Assembly (NCBI GenBank): GCA_963664935.2
Contig: CAXXSE010000007.1
Coordinates: forward strand, 1,116,001 to 1,180,000
Source: G963664935 sp963664935
GTDB lineage: Bacteria; Pseudomonadota; Gammaproteobacteria; Methylococcales; G963664935
Length of the DNA stretch: 64,000 nucleotides
Reading direction: 5' to 3'
Shown: one piece after another, positions 16,070 through 24,738 of the stretch
Position numbering within the stretch: position 1 is the first letter of the stretch
Layout: every line of letters starts with the position of its first letter
Position numbers and translations under genes: made by a program
The notes under the pieces: model-generated
Database searches by the model: none
What the model saw: only the letters and a program-made list of their open reading frames with translations
Told to the model about the DNA's origin: nothing

Positions 16070-17016
16070 TAGGAATAATGCAATACTTCAAGATAGGATT
16101 TAATCCCTTGTTCCACTGTGTGAAACCGATGGGTACAGCCCGCACCGCGTAACGCGGTGATATCCGCTTGAGTAAAGCTTTGATAGTACCCGTCCAGGTG
16201 CTCGGGGAAGGGAATATATTCGATTACGCCTTTGCCATGAAAGTTGAGGACCGCATTGGCGACATCATTGAAGGTTTGGCTTTGACCGGTCCCGACATTA
16301 AAAATACCACTGATCTCTGGATGATCCAAAAACCACAAATTAACGGCGGCTACATCTTCGACATAGACAAAATCCCGTCTTTGCTCACCATTGCCATAGC
16401 CGTCACACCCTTCAAACAAGCGAACTGTCCTTGTATTCAACATTTGATTATTGAGATGATAGGCGACACTGGCCATAGTCCCTTTGTGACCTTCGCTAGG
16501 GCCATACACGTTAAAGTAACGTAGTCCGACCACCTGTGTGTTTATCCCGGAAAATCGTTTCCTAAGGTATCGATCGAATTGAAGCTTTGAATAACCATAG
16601 ACATTGAGTGGCGCCTCATTAACGGGATCTTCCGCAAACTGTTTTCCAGCGCCGTAAACAGCCGCGCTTGAAGCATAAATAAACGGAATTTGCCGCTCCA
16701 GGCAAAAGTGGAGCAAGGTTTTAGAGTACTCGTAATTATTCTCCATCATATAGCGTCCATCCCATTCCGTGGTTGTGCTGCAGGCGCCCTGATGAAATAC
16801 CGCCTCTATTGATTGCCCTTCAAACCGTCCTTGTTTTATCTTGTCGACAAAAGATATCTTGTCGAGATAATCCGAAATTTCAGCATGAATAAGATTCTTG
16901 AATTTGATTCCATTCTTGAGGTTATCCACCACCAATATATCAGTCAATCCTCGAAGATTCAGTGCGACCACCAGATTACAACCGATAAACCCCGCGCCGC
17001 CCGTTACGACAATCAT
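16069..17016 (-). CDS. hldD: ADP-L-glycero-D-manno-heptose 6-epimerase
   Basis: This short-chain dehydrogenase-type epimerase converts ADP-D-glycero- to ADP-L-glycero-D-manno-heptose for the LPS inner core. The NADP-binding GGAGFIGCNLV is at the N-terminus and the Ser/Tyr/Lys set occurs as ASSAAVYG and YGYSKLQFD. EHLDGYYQSFTQAD is the HldD signature near the end. The 315 residues match the family. It ends with TAG, a genuine stop here because the protein is full length, and that stop overlaps the waaA GTG. It lies 16 bp downstream of rplI, an unusual neighbour (dnaB is common there). Confidence 0.95.
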   Translation of the reverse strand: MIVVTGGAGFIGCNLVVALNLRGLTDILVVDNLKNGIKFKNLIHAEISDYLDKISFVDKIKQGRFEGQSIEAVFHQGACSTTTEWDGRYMMENNYEYSKTLLHFCLERQIPFIYASSAAVYGAGKQFAEDPVNEAPLNVYGYSKLQFDRYLRKRFSGINTQVVGLRYFNVYGPSEGHKGTMASVAYHLNNQMLNTRTVRLFEGCDGYGNGEQRRDFVYVEDVAAVNLWFLDHPEISGIFNVGTGQSQTFNDVANAVLNFHGKGVIEYIPFPEHLDGYYQSFTQADITALRGAGCTHRFHTVEQGIKSYLEVLHYS

Positions 17017-17032
17017 ACGGGTAAATACCGCT

Positions 17033-17479
17033 TTATTCGGCGATGATTTTTAGGGCTAGTTTGGCCACTACATCGAGGTGAAGAGCCAAATCAACTTCAT
17101 AATCACCCGTGTGGCGCAACGCACCATCTGGTAATCGTACTTCGTTTTTGTTCAGTGCTTGTCCCGCATGAGTGACCGCCTCGGCTATTGCGTGTGTTCC
17201 AACGGACCCGAAGAGCTTTCCTTCGTTACCCGCTTTTTGTGTGATTGTCACAGTGAGTGCACTGATCGCTTCGGCTCGAATTTGCGCTGCTTTCACTTCT
17301 TCCGCGGCTTTCTTCTCAAGCTCAACGCGCAGCTTTTCGAATTCGGCCAGTTTTTCAGCCGTTGCAAGAGTCGCTTTACCTTGTGGTACTAAATAGTTGC
17401 GCCCATAGCCAGGTTTAACGGTCACTTGGTCACCCAAATTCCCCAAATTTGCAATTTTTTCCATAAGAATTACTTCCAT
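17033..17479 (-). CDS. rplI: 50S ribosomal protein L9
   Basis: 148 residues with the standard N-terminal domain (MEVILMEKIANLGNLGDQV, PGYGRNYLVPQGKA), a long connecting helix and the C-terminal RNA-binding domain (GKLFGSVGTHAIAEA). The start ATG is clear. It belongs to the rpsF-rpsR-DUF2232-rplI operon, but a 121-bp miniature repeat sits between DUF2232 and rplI and may affect transcript passage. Confidence 0.97.
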   Translation of the reverse strand: MEVILMEKIANLGNLGDQVTVKPGYGRNYLVPQGKATLATAEKLAEFEKLRVELEKKAAEEVKAAQIRAEAISALTVTITQKAGNEGKLFGSVGTHAIAEAVTHAGQALNKNEVRLPDGALRHTGDYEVDLALHLDVVAKLALKIIAE

Positions 17480-17528
17480 CTTTAATACCTCGTATTACGA
17501 TAATGATTATTAATCAACTAAATACTTA

Positions 17529-17649
17529 GAAACTGTTCAGATTACCCCTGAAATTCGTCAGTTCAAGGCGAAAAATGTGAGTTTACACGTGTAAATGATC
17601 ATTTTTTAACACAGAAATGGCGGATTTCAGGGGTGAGCTGAATAGTTAC
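17529..17649 (-). repeat. Miniature inverted-repeat family 1, copy A
   Basis: A 121-bp imperfect palindrome with outer arms ACTGTTCAGATTACCCCTGA and, on the other strand, ACTATTCAGCTCACCCCTGA. It matches the element at 47473-47593 at nearly every base. It overlaps the last codons of the DUF2232 gene and supplies its TGA stop. Confidence 0.85.
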
Positions 17650-18544
17650 AAAACTTATTTCGCCAGTCAACCCACGCATCGCTAAAACCAATCAAAACCA
17701 CGGGTAGCAATGCATGGGGAATAAAAACGATGACCAGATAGAATACCGTTAAAAGTAGTTGTTTAGCCTTGGTTCCGGAAATAATCCGGTGCAACACCGA
17801 AACCCCAACGATTAAATACAGAACGGTCAAAGTTATCACCAAGTTCCAGGCGGTTTCCCGCAGATCGGCGCTAGCCATACTGGCAATCAATACGAACGCC
17901 AACCCAGCGAACGCTAACGATTTACGAGGTCTCAACCCTAGGAACTCCGAACGGAACCCCCCGGGGTTATATAGTTTTGCTTGCCACCACCGTGCAAGCA
18001 ACAACCCAAACATCAAACTCGCTATCGACCCAGCGGCTACCAGTCCGGTCATAAAACGCGACATCTTTTCAATATTTTCTTTGATGATCGCCTGATTTTC
18101 GTTTGCTATACCGCTTTGTAAAACCGCCTCAATCGTGGCTTGGAGTCGTTCGTTCCACACGGCCGCCGGGTCGGGGAGCAACAAATAAACCGCTCCGACC
18201 ACGAACACCCCAACGATAACGGTAATTTCAACGGCAAAGGTCAATTGCCCACTTTCCCTGAGCGCCAATGCGATCAAGATAATAGGTAACCATAGCAACA
18301 ATCCATACCCCGTGACCACAAGCATATTTCCGGTCACCAACAACCCTAATAGAGCAATAGCGACGGCTGCGCCCAACATGACGACCATGCCTTCAGCGAA
18401 CCCTTTTCGAAGCACCACCAGAGCGATGCCCGCCGAACTAAATAGACTGACCGGGGGTATCATGAGCGACAAAAGAGCAAACGAGGATATAGCCATGATC
18501 GCTTGCATCCGCCCCCGCATAATGAATGAGGCTAGTAAACGCAA
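17627..18544 (-). CDS. DUF2232 family membrane protein
   Basis: A 305-residue protein with about eight hydrophobic segments, of the family commonly found between rpsR and rplI in gammaproteobacteria (related to YybS). Conserved features include the MRGRMQAIMAISSFALLSLM start and the APADLRE-like SADLRETAWN region with HRI, then a VFYLVIVFIPHALLPVVLIG segment near the end. The last residues (KFCNYSAHP) and the TGA come from the inserted miniature repeat, so the native C-terminus has been replaced by a few residues. Function is unknown; inner-membrane location is likely. Confidence 0.85.
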   Translation of the reverse strand: MRLLASFIMRGRMQAIMAISSFALLSLMIPPVSLFSSAGIALVVLRKGFAEGMVVMLGAAVAIALLGLLVTGNMLVVTGYGLLLWLPIILIALALRESGQLTFAVEITVIVGVFVVGAVYLLLPDPAAVWNERLQATIEAVLQSGIANENQAIIKENIEKMSRFMTGLVAAGSIASLMFGLLLARWWQAKLYNPGGFRSEFLGLRPRKSLAFAGLAFVLIASMASADLRETAWNLVITLTVLYLIVGVSVLHRIISGTKAKQLLLTVFYLVIVFIPHALLPVVLIGFSDAWVDWRNKFCNYSAHP

Positions 18545-18588
18545 TACTTACACCCTAATGTTGCTGGAAAGCCATACATAAAGCTTTG

Positions 18589-18714
18589 CAAGAATAGAAG
18601 CCGTCACGAGGGAAAGTGGTATTGAGTCCATTTTTTCGGCTAATATAGGGCGGTTTTACCACAAAGCCGCATTTCCGCCTCTGACTTTCTATGATCGGGC
18701 GTTCGTAGTGCTAG
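18589..18714 (-). repeat. Degenerate copy of inverted-repeat family 2
   Basis: GAATAGAAGCCGTCACGAGG and GAGTCCATTTTTTCGGCTAA match the left part of the element at 30772-31012, and the right end (CCGCATTTCCGCC to GTGCTAG) matches its right part. The internal portion is deleted. Its terminal CTAG overlaps the rpsR stop codon. Confidence 0.65.
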
Positions 18715-18938
18715 TCTCTATGGGAATCGCAATACGGCAACAGAGCCAAAAATCTTGCTCGCTTTATAGCCGTCGCTAATTGCCGTTGAGCCTTTGCACT
18801 AGCGCCGGTAATGCGGCTGGGTACAATTTTCCCGGTTTCCGAGATGTATTCGCCAAGTATTTCTAAATCCTTGTAGTCGATTTCGGATGTACTATCCGTA
18901 GTGATTTTACTATAACTTTTTCGTTTAATCTGACGCAT
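18711..18938 (-). CDS. rpsR: 30S ribosomal protein S18
   Basis: 75 residues, normal length, with the conserved core IDYKDLEILGEYISETGKIV, PSRITG and RQLATAIKRARFLALLPY. S18 binds S6 in the small subunit platform, and the two genes lie together here. The stop is TAG, with full-length protein before it, showing that TAG is an ordinary stop codon in this genome. That stop lies in the CTAG terminus of a family 2 repeat. Confidence 0.97.
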   Translation of the reverse strand: MRQIKRKSYSKITTDSTSEIDYKDLEILGEYISETGKIVPSRITGASAKAQRQLATAIKRARFLALLPYCDSHRD

Positions 18939-19008
18939 CGTTTTGACCTTTTAAATCTAAAGTACCGTTAAAATCTGAGTCACGAAACCAACACGGGGTT
19001 TCATCGAA

Positions 19009-19464
19009 TTATTCTTCCGTAGAATCTGAGGCGGTTTCAGTGGACTCTGAAGAGGTTTCAGTTTGATCCGGTGATTTATCGGAGTCGTCAACCACTTCGA
19101 TCTTCGGTTGACTTTCGACGGTAGTCTTCGGAGAGACGGGTTCCCCACCCTTCCTCGCCAACGAAGAAGGCTCCGTAATTGCTTGTTTTCTCGATAGTGT
19201 CAAATATCGTAATACTGCGTCGTTAAAACGAAATCCGTTTTCGATTTCATCCAAGGTTTCTTTAGTGCACTCTACGTTCAATAATACGTAGTGCGCTTTG
19301 TGGACTTTGTTTATGGGAAATGCCAACTGTCTGCGGCCCCAATCCTCAAGACGGTGAATCGTCCCGCTAGCGGCTTTGATGATTTCGCGATACCGATCAA
19401 TCATTGCCTGCACTTGCGCGCTTTGATCGGGATGAACTAAAAAAACTATTTCATAGTGTCTCAT
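19009..19464 (-). CDS. rpsF: 30S ribosomal protein S6
   Basis: The conserved domain covers about residues 1-100 (MRHYEIVFLVHPDQSAQVQA, GTIHRLEDWGRRQLAFPI, HYVLLNVECT, FRFNDAVLRYL). A long acidic Ser/Thr/Glu-rich tail (DDSDKSPDQTETSSESTETA and on) follows, longer than the E. coli Glu tail; the protein is 151 residues against about 131-135. An AGGGGAA ribosome-binding site precedes the ATG. It is the first gene of the operon. Confidence 0.96.
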   Translation of the reverse strand: MRHYEIVFLVHPDQSAQVQAMIDRYREIIKAASGTIHRLEDWGRRQLAFPINKVHKAHYVLLNVECTKETLDEIENGFRFNDAVLRYLTLSRKQAITEPSSLARKGGEPVSPKTTVESQPKIEVVDDSDKSPDQTETSSESTETASDSTEE

Positions 19465-19551
19465 TTATTCCCCTTCCGGTTTACCAGCCTTCTGTTTCAC
19501 ACAGTAAAGCAAGGAGTTGACGATTAGGACTGCCCAGTCCCAAAATTCCTC

Positions 19552-19580
19552 ATTATAACGATTCAGTTTATTTTTAGCAA
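19552..19580 (-). promoter_or_regulatory. Promoter of the rpsF operon
   Basis: On the minus strand a TTGCTA -35 box (19580-19575), a 17-base spacer and a perfect TATAAT -10 box (19557-19552) lie about 90 bp upstream of rpsF. The leader contains a short hairpin (GGACTGGGCAGTCC), which might take part in S6:S18 autoregulation; that role is not tested here. Confidence 0.7.
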
Positions 19581-19762
19581 AAATCTGGGCCTTGATTTTT
19601 GTAATGGAACAGGAATAACCCGGATTTCCTAGCGGGAAAGTGCAACAAGCAGCTTACGGGACCGTGCGGTGGACAGGATTTTTTATCCGCTCATAAAAGA
19701 ATCGACTCGATTGATTGGCCCGGGTTTACCAATATGATTTTGGCCGTTGCTTTCGTTGATCT

Positions 19763-21520
19763 TTATGCAAGATCCAAAAAGTTACCACTCTGTTGCTCCC
19801 ACATAGCGTAGTATTTGCCTCGCTTTTCCAGCAAGGCGTTATGCGTCCCTTCTTCTATGATACGCCCTGCATCAAGCACCAATATTCGGTCCATTCGTAA
19901 TATCGTTGAGAGTCGATGAGCAATCACAATAGCGGTTTTATCTTTTATGAGTTCGAAAATAGCAACCTGAATCTGTTTTTCGGTTAAAGAATCCAGGGCG
20001 CTGGTAGCTTCGTCCAGTACTAAGATCGGCGCTTCTTCTAAAAAGGCGCGCGCAATGGTAATACGCTGTTTTTCACCGCCAGAAAGTTTGACCCCGCGCT
20101 CGCCCACTGGGGTTTCAAATTTCTCGGGAAGGTTCTCAATGAAATCCAGGCAACGGGATTTTTTAGCAAGCTCTATCAGCTCAACGTTCGAAATCTCCTT
20201 ACCCAGCGTCATATTCTCACGGATAGATCGGTGGAACAATTCCGGTTGCTGCGGGACTAATGAAATCTGACTACGCAAAGATTTCAGCGTAAAATCCTTA
20301 GCATCCATTCCATCGAAATAGAGTGCGCCATTCTGGGGCTCGAAGTATCGAAGCAGTAGTTTGGTTAATGAAGTCTTGCCGGACCCGGTCGAACCCACCA
20401 ACGCGATTTTTTCTCGCGCTTTAATTTTGAGAGAAAAGTTCTGAAACAGGCCGACCGAATGTTGCTTAGCGCTGGAATAATTGAAGCTAACCTTATCAAA
20501 AAAAATATCGCCATTTTTGATTGTTAATGGTTTTGATTTTTCATGATCTTTCTCAATATCATTTTGTCGGAATATTTCTCCCATTTCCGATGCGTTGGCC
20601 ACGGCTGTAGAGAAGTTTCTGAGATTGCGCCCAAATTCCCACAGCCGTTGGATTAACATCAGCAGGATCGATTGAAACAACACAAACTCCCCCACTTGGA
20701 ACTGCCCCGTTTTCCATTTAGCGATCATCGAATAAATAAGCACCAGCTCAATGCTGAAGGTCATCAGACCTTGGATCGCAAAGGAAACAAACATCAAGAT
20801 CCAGGCAACCTTCTTTTTCTTGTAGACTAGATTCGAAGCATGATCTACATTTGATTGCTCAGCGGCTTCCAATGCGAAACTTTTAACAACAAAAATATTG
20901 CTTATAGCGTCAGAATAGGCGCCCCCGACCTTTGAATCCCATTTCGCCACCTCCTTGTCGAAACGAAGCTTCCAAATAGAGAAACCGACATTCCAGGAAA
21001 TAAAGGCAATCACCCAAATCAGGAAGTAAAGAGCGAAATCCGTCTGTTGCTGAGAAAAAATGACAAATGAAATGATAATCGCGAGAATACTCTGAAAAAA
21101 GTGGAACAGAAACCAGTCCATTAGAATTTCGAACGAACTCGAGAACCGGTACGCCTGTTTGATCAAACTTCCCGAAAAGTTATTCTCGAAAAAACTGTAT
21201 TTTTGTTGTTGAAGGACTTCAAAACAACGTTTCTCCAACAGATTAACACCGCCTCCATCCAGAGGAATAATACCTACTTCAAGCAACCTCCACGAGCACC
21301 AGACGCCCACATAGAAAAGCGCGATGAGCGTTAAATTTGCAAGTAATACTTCGAGGGTTTCTTCCGAATAGGGTTCGGTCAATCCATTGGCAATATTTTT
21401 ATAAAAAACCGGGACGGTTAAATCCAATGTCGTCGCGCAAGCCAAAGCGAATAGCACCAGAAAAAAGAAATATTTTTTTTGCCAGACTACACGGCCGTAT
21501 TCCCGCAAGATGATATTCAT
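19763..21520 (-). CDS. ABC transporter, fused membrane and ATPase domains
   Basis: A 585-residue exporter-type half transporter. Five to six hydrophobic helices occupy residues 1-320, followed by an ATPase domain with Walker A GSTGSGKT, Q-loop VPQQPELF, signature KLSGGEKQR, Walker B ILVLDEATSALD and the H-loop IAHRLSTI. All ATP-binding residues are intact. It resembles MsbA and lipid- or peptide-exporter proteins, but nothing nearby fixes its substrate. It is a monocistronic minus-strand gene. The TAA stop is about 300 bp from rpsF, and the DNA between holds the rpsF promoter. Confidence 0.88.
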   Translation of the reverse strand: MNIILREYGRVVWQKKYFFFLVLFALACATTLDLTVPVFYKNIANGLTEPYSEETLEVLLANLTLIALFYVGVWCSWRLLEVGIIPLDGGGVNLLEKRCFEVLQQQKYSFFENNFSGSLIKQAYRFSSSFEILMDWFLFHFFQSILAIIISFVIFSQQQTDFALYFLIWVIAFISWNVGFSIWKLRFDKEVAKWDSKVGGAYSDAISNIFVVKSFALEAAEQSNVDHASNLVYKKKKVAWILMFVSFAIQGLMTFSIELVLIYSMIAKWKTGQFQVGEFVLFQSILLMLIQRLWEFGRNLRNFSTAVANASEMGEIFRQNDIEKDHEKSKPLTIKNGDIFFDKVSFNYSSAKQHSVGLFQNFSLKIKAREKIALVGSTGSGKTSLTKLLLRYFEPQNGALYFDGMDAKDFTLKSLRSQISLVPQQPELFHRSIRENMTLGKEISNVELIELAKKSRCLDFIENLPEKFETPVGERGVKLSGGEKQRITIARAFLEEAPILVLDEATSALDSLTEKQIQVAIFELIKDKTAIVIAHRLSTILRMDRILVLDAGRIIEEGTHNALLEKRGKYYAMWEQQSGNFLDLA

Positions 21521-21775
21521 GGAATTTTATATTGATTTGTTGGTAAGCCTGAAGAAACGGATGCTTGAATGAATCCATCCATGTGAAACCAACCATCGTT
21601 CACACAATCTTGACTTACATTTTTAACCGGCTTTGTACCACGGGCAGCCTCCTGGCGCTGACTCATTATATGTAAAGCCTATTTCATTCGACTATTTCTT
21701 TGTTACCTAGTACTCCATCAATCCTATATTGACGGAGTACTAGTGAAGTCAGAGATTCAGCTTGAACCGTCGCAC

Positions 21776-22099
21776 TTATTCCAATCGAGTGTTGCACCGG
21801 ATTTTGTCATCCCCCCAGCCATATTCAACACATTTTGTTTCAGGTGCAATACTGGGACTTATTCTTGCTTTTACCTCTAATTTTTCTCTAGCCGGTTGCG
21901 TGGGTTCTTCTTCGATTTCATATTCCTGGATAGCCTGATAATTTTCCGGGGCTTCCCTATAGGGTTCAGCCGCTCTTCTCCCCCGAATCAGACCTTCGAT
22001 TATGGCATCGACATTTTCCTCTAACGGATGCTCATCCGAGGCCAGGATCGTGTAGGGTAGTACAATCAAACTGACCGATAGCAACAGTAAAATTTTCAT
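21776..22099 (-). CDS. Hypothetical secreted protein
   Basis: 107 residues with a Sec signal peptide (MKILLLLSVSLIVLPYTILA, likely cleaved before SDEHP). The mature part is acidic and Pro/Glu-rich, with two Cys near the end (TKCVEYG and IRCNTRLE) that could form a disulfide in the periplasm. The family is not recognised. Two neighbouring stretches, 21521-21775 and 22100-22293, contain no other gene that I can support. Confidence 0.55.
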   Translation of the reverse strand: MKILLLLSVSLIVLPYTILASDEHPLEENVDAIIEGLIRGRRAAEPYREAPENYQAIQEYEIEEEPTQPAREKLEVKARISPSIAPETKCVEYGWGDDKIRCNTRLE

Positions 22100-22293
22100 G
22101 ATTAATTTCTCGTTATTAAATACGCTAGAATATTTTCTATCATAGGGAAAGTGTGGTTTATTTTCTGAGAATTATCTCGTAAATTCGTTTTCCTTCCACG
22201 GAATTTTTCATCAATTTGAAATAATCGAAACTTGTGAAAAGTACGGGCTGAACATTAGACGACTCCAATACAATCCATTTATACAGATAAATT

Positions 22294-23058
22294 ATGAAGC
22301 GGTATTTATTTTTCATTTTCCTTTTGGTTTTATTAACGGGGCCAATCTACGTTTCCGCATTGGGCTCGATTAAATTGAACGACGATTGGCGTACGGCATC
22401 GCGGCAAAGCATAGCGATCGCTCCACGGCCGGAAGTTACACCAGAGGCAGTCGTACAAGTATATGCGGCACGTGCTTTCAATTGGCGCGGCATTTTCGGC
22501 GTTCATACGTGGTTTGCTACAAAGACCAATGGAGCAAAAAATTATCGGGTTCACCAGGTGATAGGTTGGAGATCATGGCGAGGCTTGCCGGTGGTTGTAT
22601 CCAAAACCGATATACCGGACCGATTATGGTATGGTAATAGGCCAAAAATATTATTGGATGTCCGAGGTGAAAAAGCCGGTAATTTGATTCCACAAATTGA
22701 AGCCGCGGCGAAGAGCTATCCCTATCAAAGCGACTATACGGTGTGGCCCGGGCCGAATAGCAATACCTTCGTCGCATGGATTGCGCGACAATTACCGGAA
22801 CTGAATCTTGAATTGCCAACGACCGCGATCGGCAAGGATTACCTCGGCGGGGTACGTTTATTTGACAGGGCGCCGAGCGGTACCGGCTACCAACTGTCGA
22901 TGTTTGGTTTGCTCGGGATTACGGTTGCTCGAGTAGAAGGCTTGGAATTCAATGCACTAGGACTTAATTTCGGAATCGACCCTTTCGACCCGGCAATCAA
23001 GCTACCCGGCGTAGGTCGGATCGGAATAACGGGCCTCGTATTCTCTGGCAGCCATTGA
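22294..23058 (+). CDS. DUF3750 family protein
   Basis: A 254-residue protein with an N-terminal hydrophobic export segment (YLFFIFLLVLLTGPIYVSA), then the DUF3750 core: VQVYAARAFNWRGIFGVHTW, GWRSWRGLPVV, WYGNRPKILLDVRG, and WPGPNSNTFVAW with a Cys/Asn-type catalytic-looking segment. Related proteins are annotated as periplasmic or membrane-bound and of unknown function. It stands alone upstream of a DUF2237 gene on the same strand. Confidence 0.85.
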   Translation: MKRYLFFIFLLVLLTGPIYVSALGSIKLNDDWRTASRQSIAIAPRPEVTPEAVVQVYAARAFNWRGIFGVHTWFATKTNGAKNYRVHQVIGWRSWRGLPVVVSKTDIPDRLWYGNRPKILLDVRGEKAGNLIPQIEAAAKSYPYQSDYTVWPGPNSNTFVAWIARQLPELNLELPTTAIGKDYLGGVRLFDRAPSGTGYQLSMFGLLGITVARVEGLEFNALGLNFGIDPFDPAIKLPGVGRIGITGLVFSGSH

Positions 23059-23182
23059 CCCACGTGTCCTATTGCCGTTATCCTATTTTTTGAAATTTTT
23101 TACATACGATAAGGACACAAACCGTCGGGAAAAGAGCGGCACGAATTTTCCTGGGGAGTCGTCCGAAAATAATTATTCTACG

Positions 23183-23515
23183 ATGAAACAAAAAAACGTT
23201 TTCGGCGAACCTCTAGAGGAATGTTCGTGCAATCCCATAACCGGTTTTACCCGCAACGGCTGTTGCGAATCCGGCCCCGAGGATCTCGGATCACACACGG
23301 TGTGCATCCAGGTTACAAAAGAATTTCTGGAATTTAGCCGGTTTCGCGGTAACTACCTCAGCACACCAATCCCCGAATTCAAATTCCCGGGCCTCAAGCC
23401 TGATGACCGTTGGTGCCTGTGCGCCGCACGCTGGCAAGAAGCCTTCGAATTCGATGCCGCCCCCGTGTCGTTATGCTCGCAACAAACCAGAAAGCGCTTG
23501 AAATTGTTTCGTTAA
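23183..23515 (+). CDS. DUF2237 family protein
   Basis: About 110 residues with the diagnostic DUF2237 pattern: KNVFGEPLEECS, PITGFTRNGCC, DLGSHTVCIQVT, and DDRWCLCAARWQEAF with several conserved Cys. The start is taken at ATG 23183, since the upstream in-frame part has no homology. Members are small Cys-rich proteins of unknown function. It ends with TAA at 23515. Confidence 0.88.
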   Translation: MKQKNVFGEPLEECSCNPITGFTRNGCCESGPEDLGSHTVCIQVTKEFLEFSRFRGNYLSTPIPEFKFPGLKPDDRWCLCAARWQEAFEFDAAPVSLCSQQTRKRLKLFR

Positions 23516-23947
23516 AAGACCTGAAAGCGTTCGCGGTGGATTTGTGTTGAATCGAACGGATACCTTTATCTTTATTTTTCCGCGGTAGGCCCTCTATCGG
23601 ACATTCCGCACCCTAGCATACACTCATAATTCATCATTAATCTCCGAAAATTAACCCCGAATTAACGACTTTTACTCGATGGAGAATCAATGCGAAAAAC
23701 CACTGACAAAATTGACTGATCGTGACCGATTAGTGTAGAAATAACCCTACCAGTGTTTTTGCAATGTGCAATCGCTCACGTTCCCCGGAATGACCGGTCA
23801 TTTTCAGCGGAATAGTTGCCTAATCGGCTGAGTAGTTATTCCCCGAGTGGTGGATTATTACATTTGGCTACGATTTCTAACTCGCCACTTGATAAGTAAT
23901 ACCTTTTGGTATTACACTTTAAGCAAAACGAACGCTTGGAACATCCT
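23516..23947. other. Non-coding stretch with a family 2 repeat remnant
   Basis: CCGCGGTAGGCCCTCTATCG at 23580-23599 resembles the right end of repeat family 2. Also present are GGTCATTTTCAG, which recurs near 30755, and A/T-rich DNA before the next gene. No reading frame is supported. Confidence 0.4.
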
Positions 23948-24202
23948 ATGCAAATATCAAAGTTAACGGTTAAAGGTCAAGTTACTATTCCGATAGGCAT
24001 TCGTAAGCGCTTAGGCGTTAGGGCCGGTTCTCAAGTTGGCTTCGAGGTCAGACCAGGTGGGGAGGTCATTCTGGTTAAAATCGATACAAATAAATCCATT
24101 GCCGGCATCTTGAAAAATAAAATAAAAAATAAAAAACCCGTTTCTATTACGGATATGGATAACGCAATTAGCTCAGGTTGGCCGTCACATGGACGCGATT
24201 GA
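23948..24202 (+). CDS. vapB: AbrB/MazE-family antitoxin (VapB-like)
   Basis: A swapped-hairpin DNA-binding protein: MQISKLTVKGQVTIPIGIRK, then RLGVRAGSQVGFEV. The start is ATG 23948, at the beginning of the conserved domain. About 84 residues. It overlaps the PIN-domain toxin gene that follows, the usual VapBC order. It should bind VapC and repress the shared promoter; since the toxin gene is broken, it may be a leftover antitoxin. Confidence 0.8.
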   Translation: MQISKLTVKGQVTIPIGIRKRLGVRAGSQVGFEVRPGGEVILVKIDTNKSIAGILKNKIKNKKPVSITDMDNAISSGWPSHGRD

Positions 24203-24520
24203 TACTAACATTCTGATCCGTTACTTAACACAAGACGATGTTAAACAAGGTGAAGCTGCTAAGGAGCTAATTGAAAATGGAGACCCTAAGTTTCTAACTC
24301 ATATCGTCTTCATTGAAGCGGCATGGGTCCTTAAGACATCTTACGGATTGGATCGAATTTTCATATCCGAGGCTCTCAGTGAAGTTGCAAACAGTGGCTT
24401 TTTTGTACTTGAAAAAGCTCAAATAATTCGTAGGGCATTTTTCAGGTTCTTTGACTTCGGTCGATACTCTGGTAGGTTTTGCCCTGGCTAACCTGAGCGT
24501 TATGGGAGGAGCCGACAAGA
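24189..24520 (+). pseudogene. PIN-domain toxin (VapC-like), frameshifted
   Basis: The frame starts MDAIDTNILIRYLTQDD, with the first PIN acid, and continues through FIEAAWVL. Near 24450 it changes to FDFGRYSGRFCPG and stops at TAA 24491. In another frame the DNA there reads VDTLVGFALANL, the expected second half of the PIN site (compare ADFSDxLIGALA). A one-base indel therefore breaks the gene and the last residues are lost. It overlaps the antitoxin by 14 bp. No nuclease activity is expected. Confidence 0.65.
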
Positions 24521-24712
24521 GTGGTTTATTTTTCCTATACTCTGATTCAACACGCTCTCTCAAAACCATCGTTTCGCTCCACTTTTTTGATAAAACTAAA
24601 AGTGGGCTTCTACTTCGCCCCGTCGGGCGCTAGCTTACAAGAGCCTGTTTTCATGTCTACATTTTTTTCCGGGAAAAATAATTTAAATCGTGAAAAAAGG
24701 GTGCGCAATGTC

Positions 24713-24738
24713 CGCTCTATTCTCGGACAGACTCCTAT
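24713..24738 (-). repeat. Terminus of repeat family 2 at the end of sohB
   Basis: CTATTCTCGGACAGACTCCTA matches the family 2 end with one change. The minus-strand TAG of this terminus is the sohB stop codon. Confidence 0.6.
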
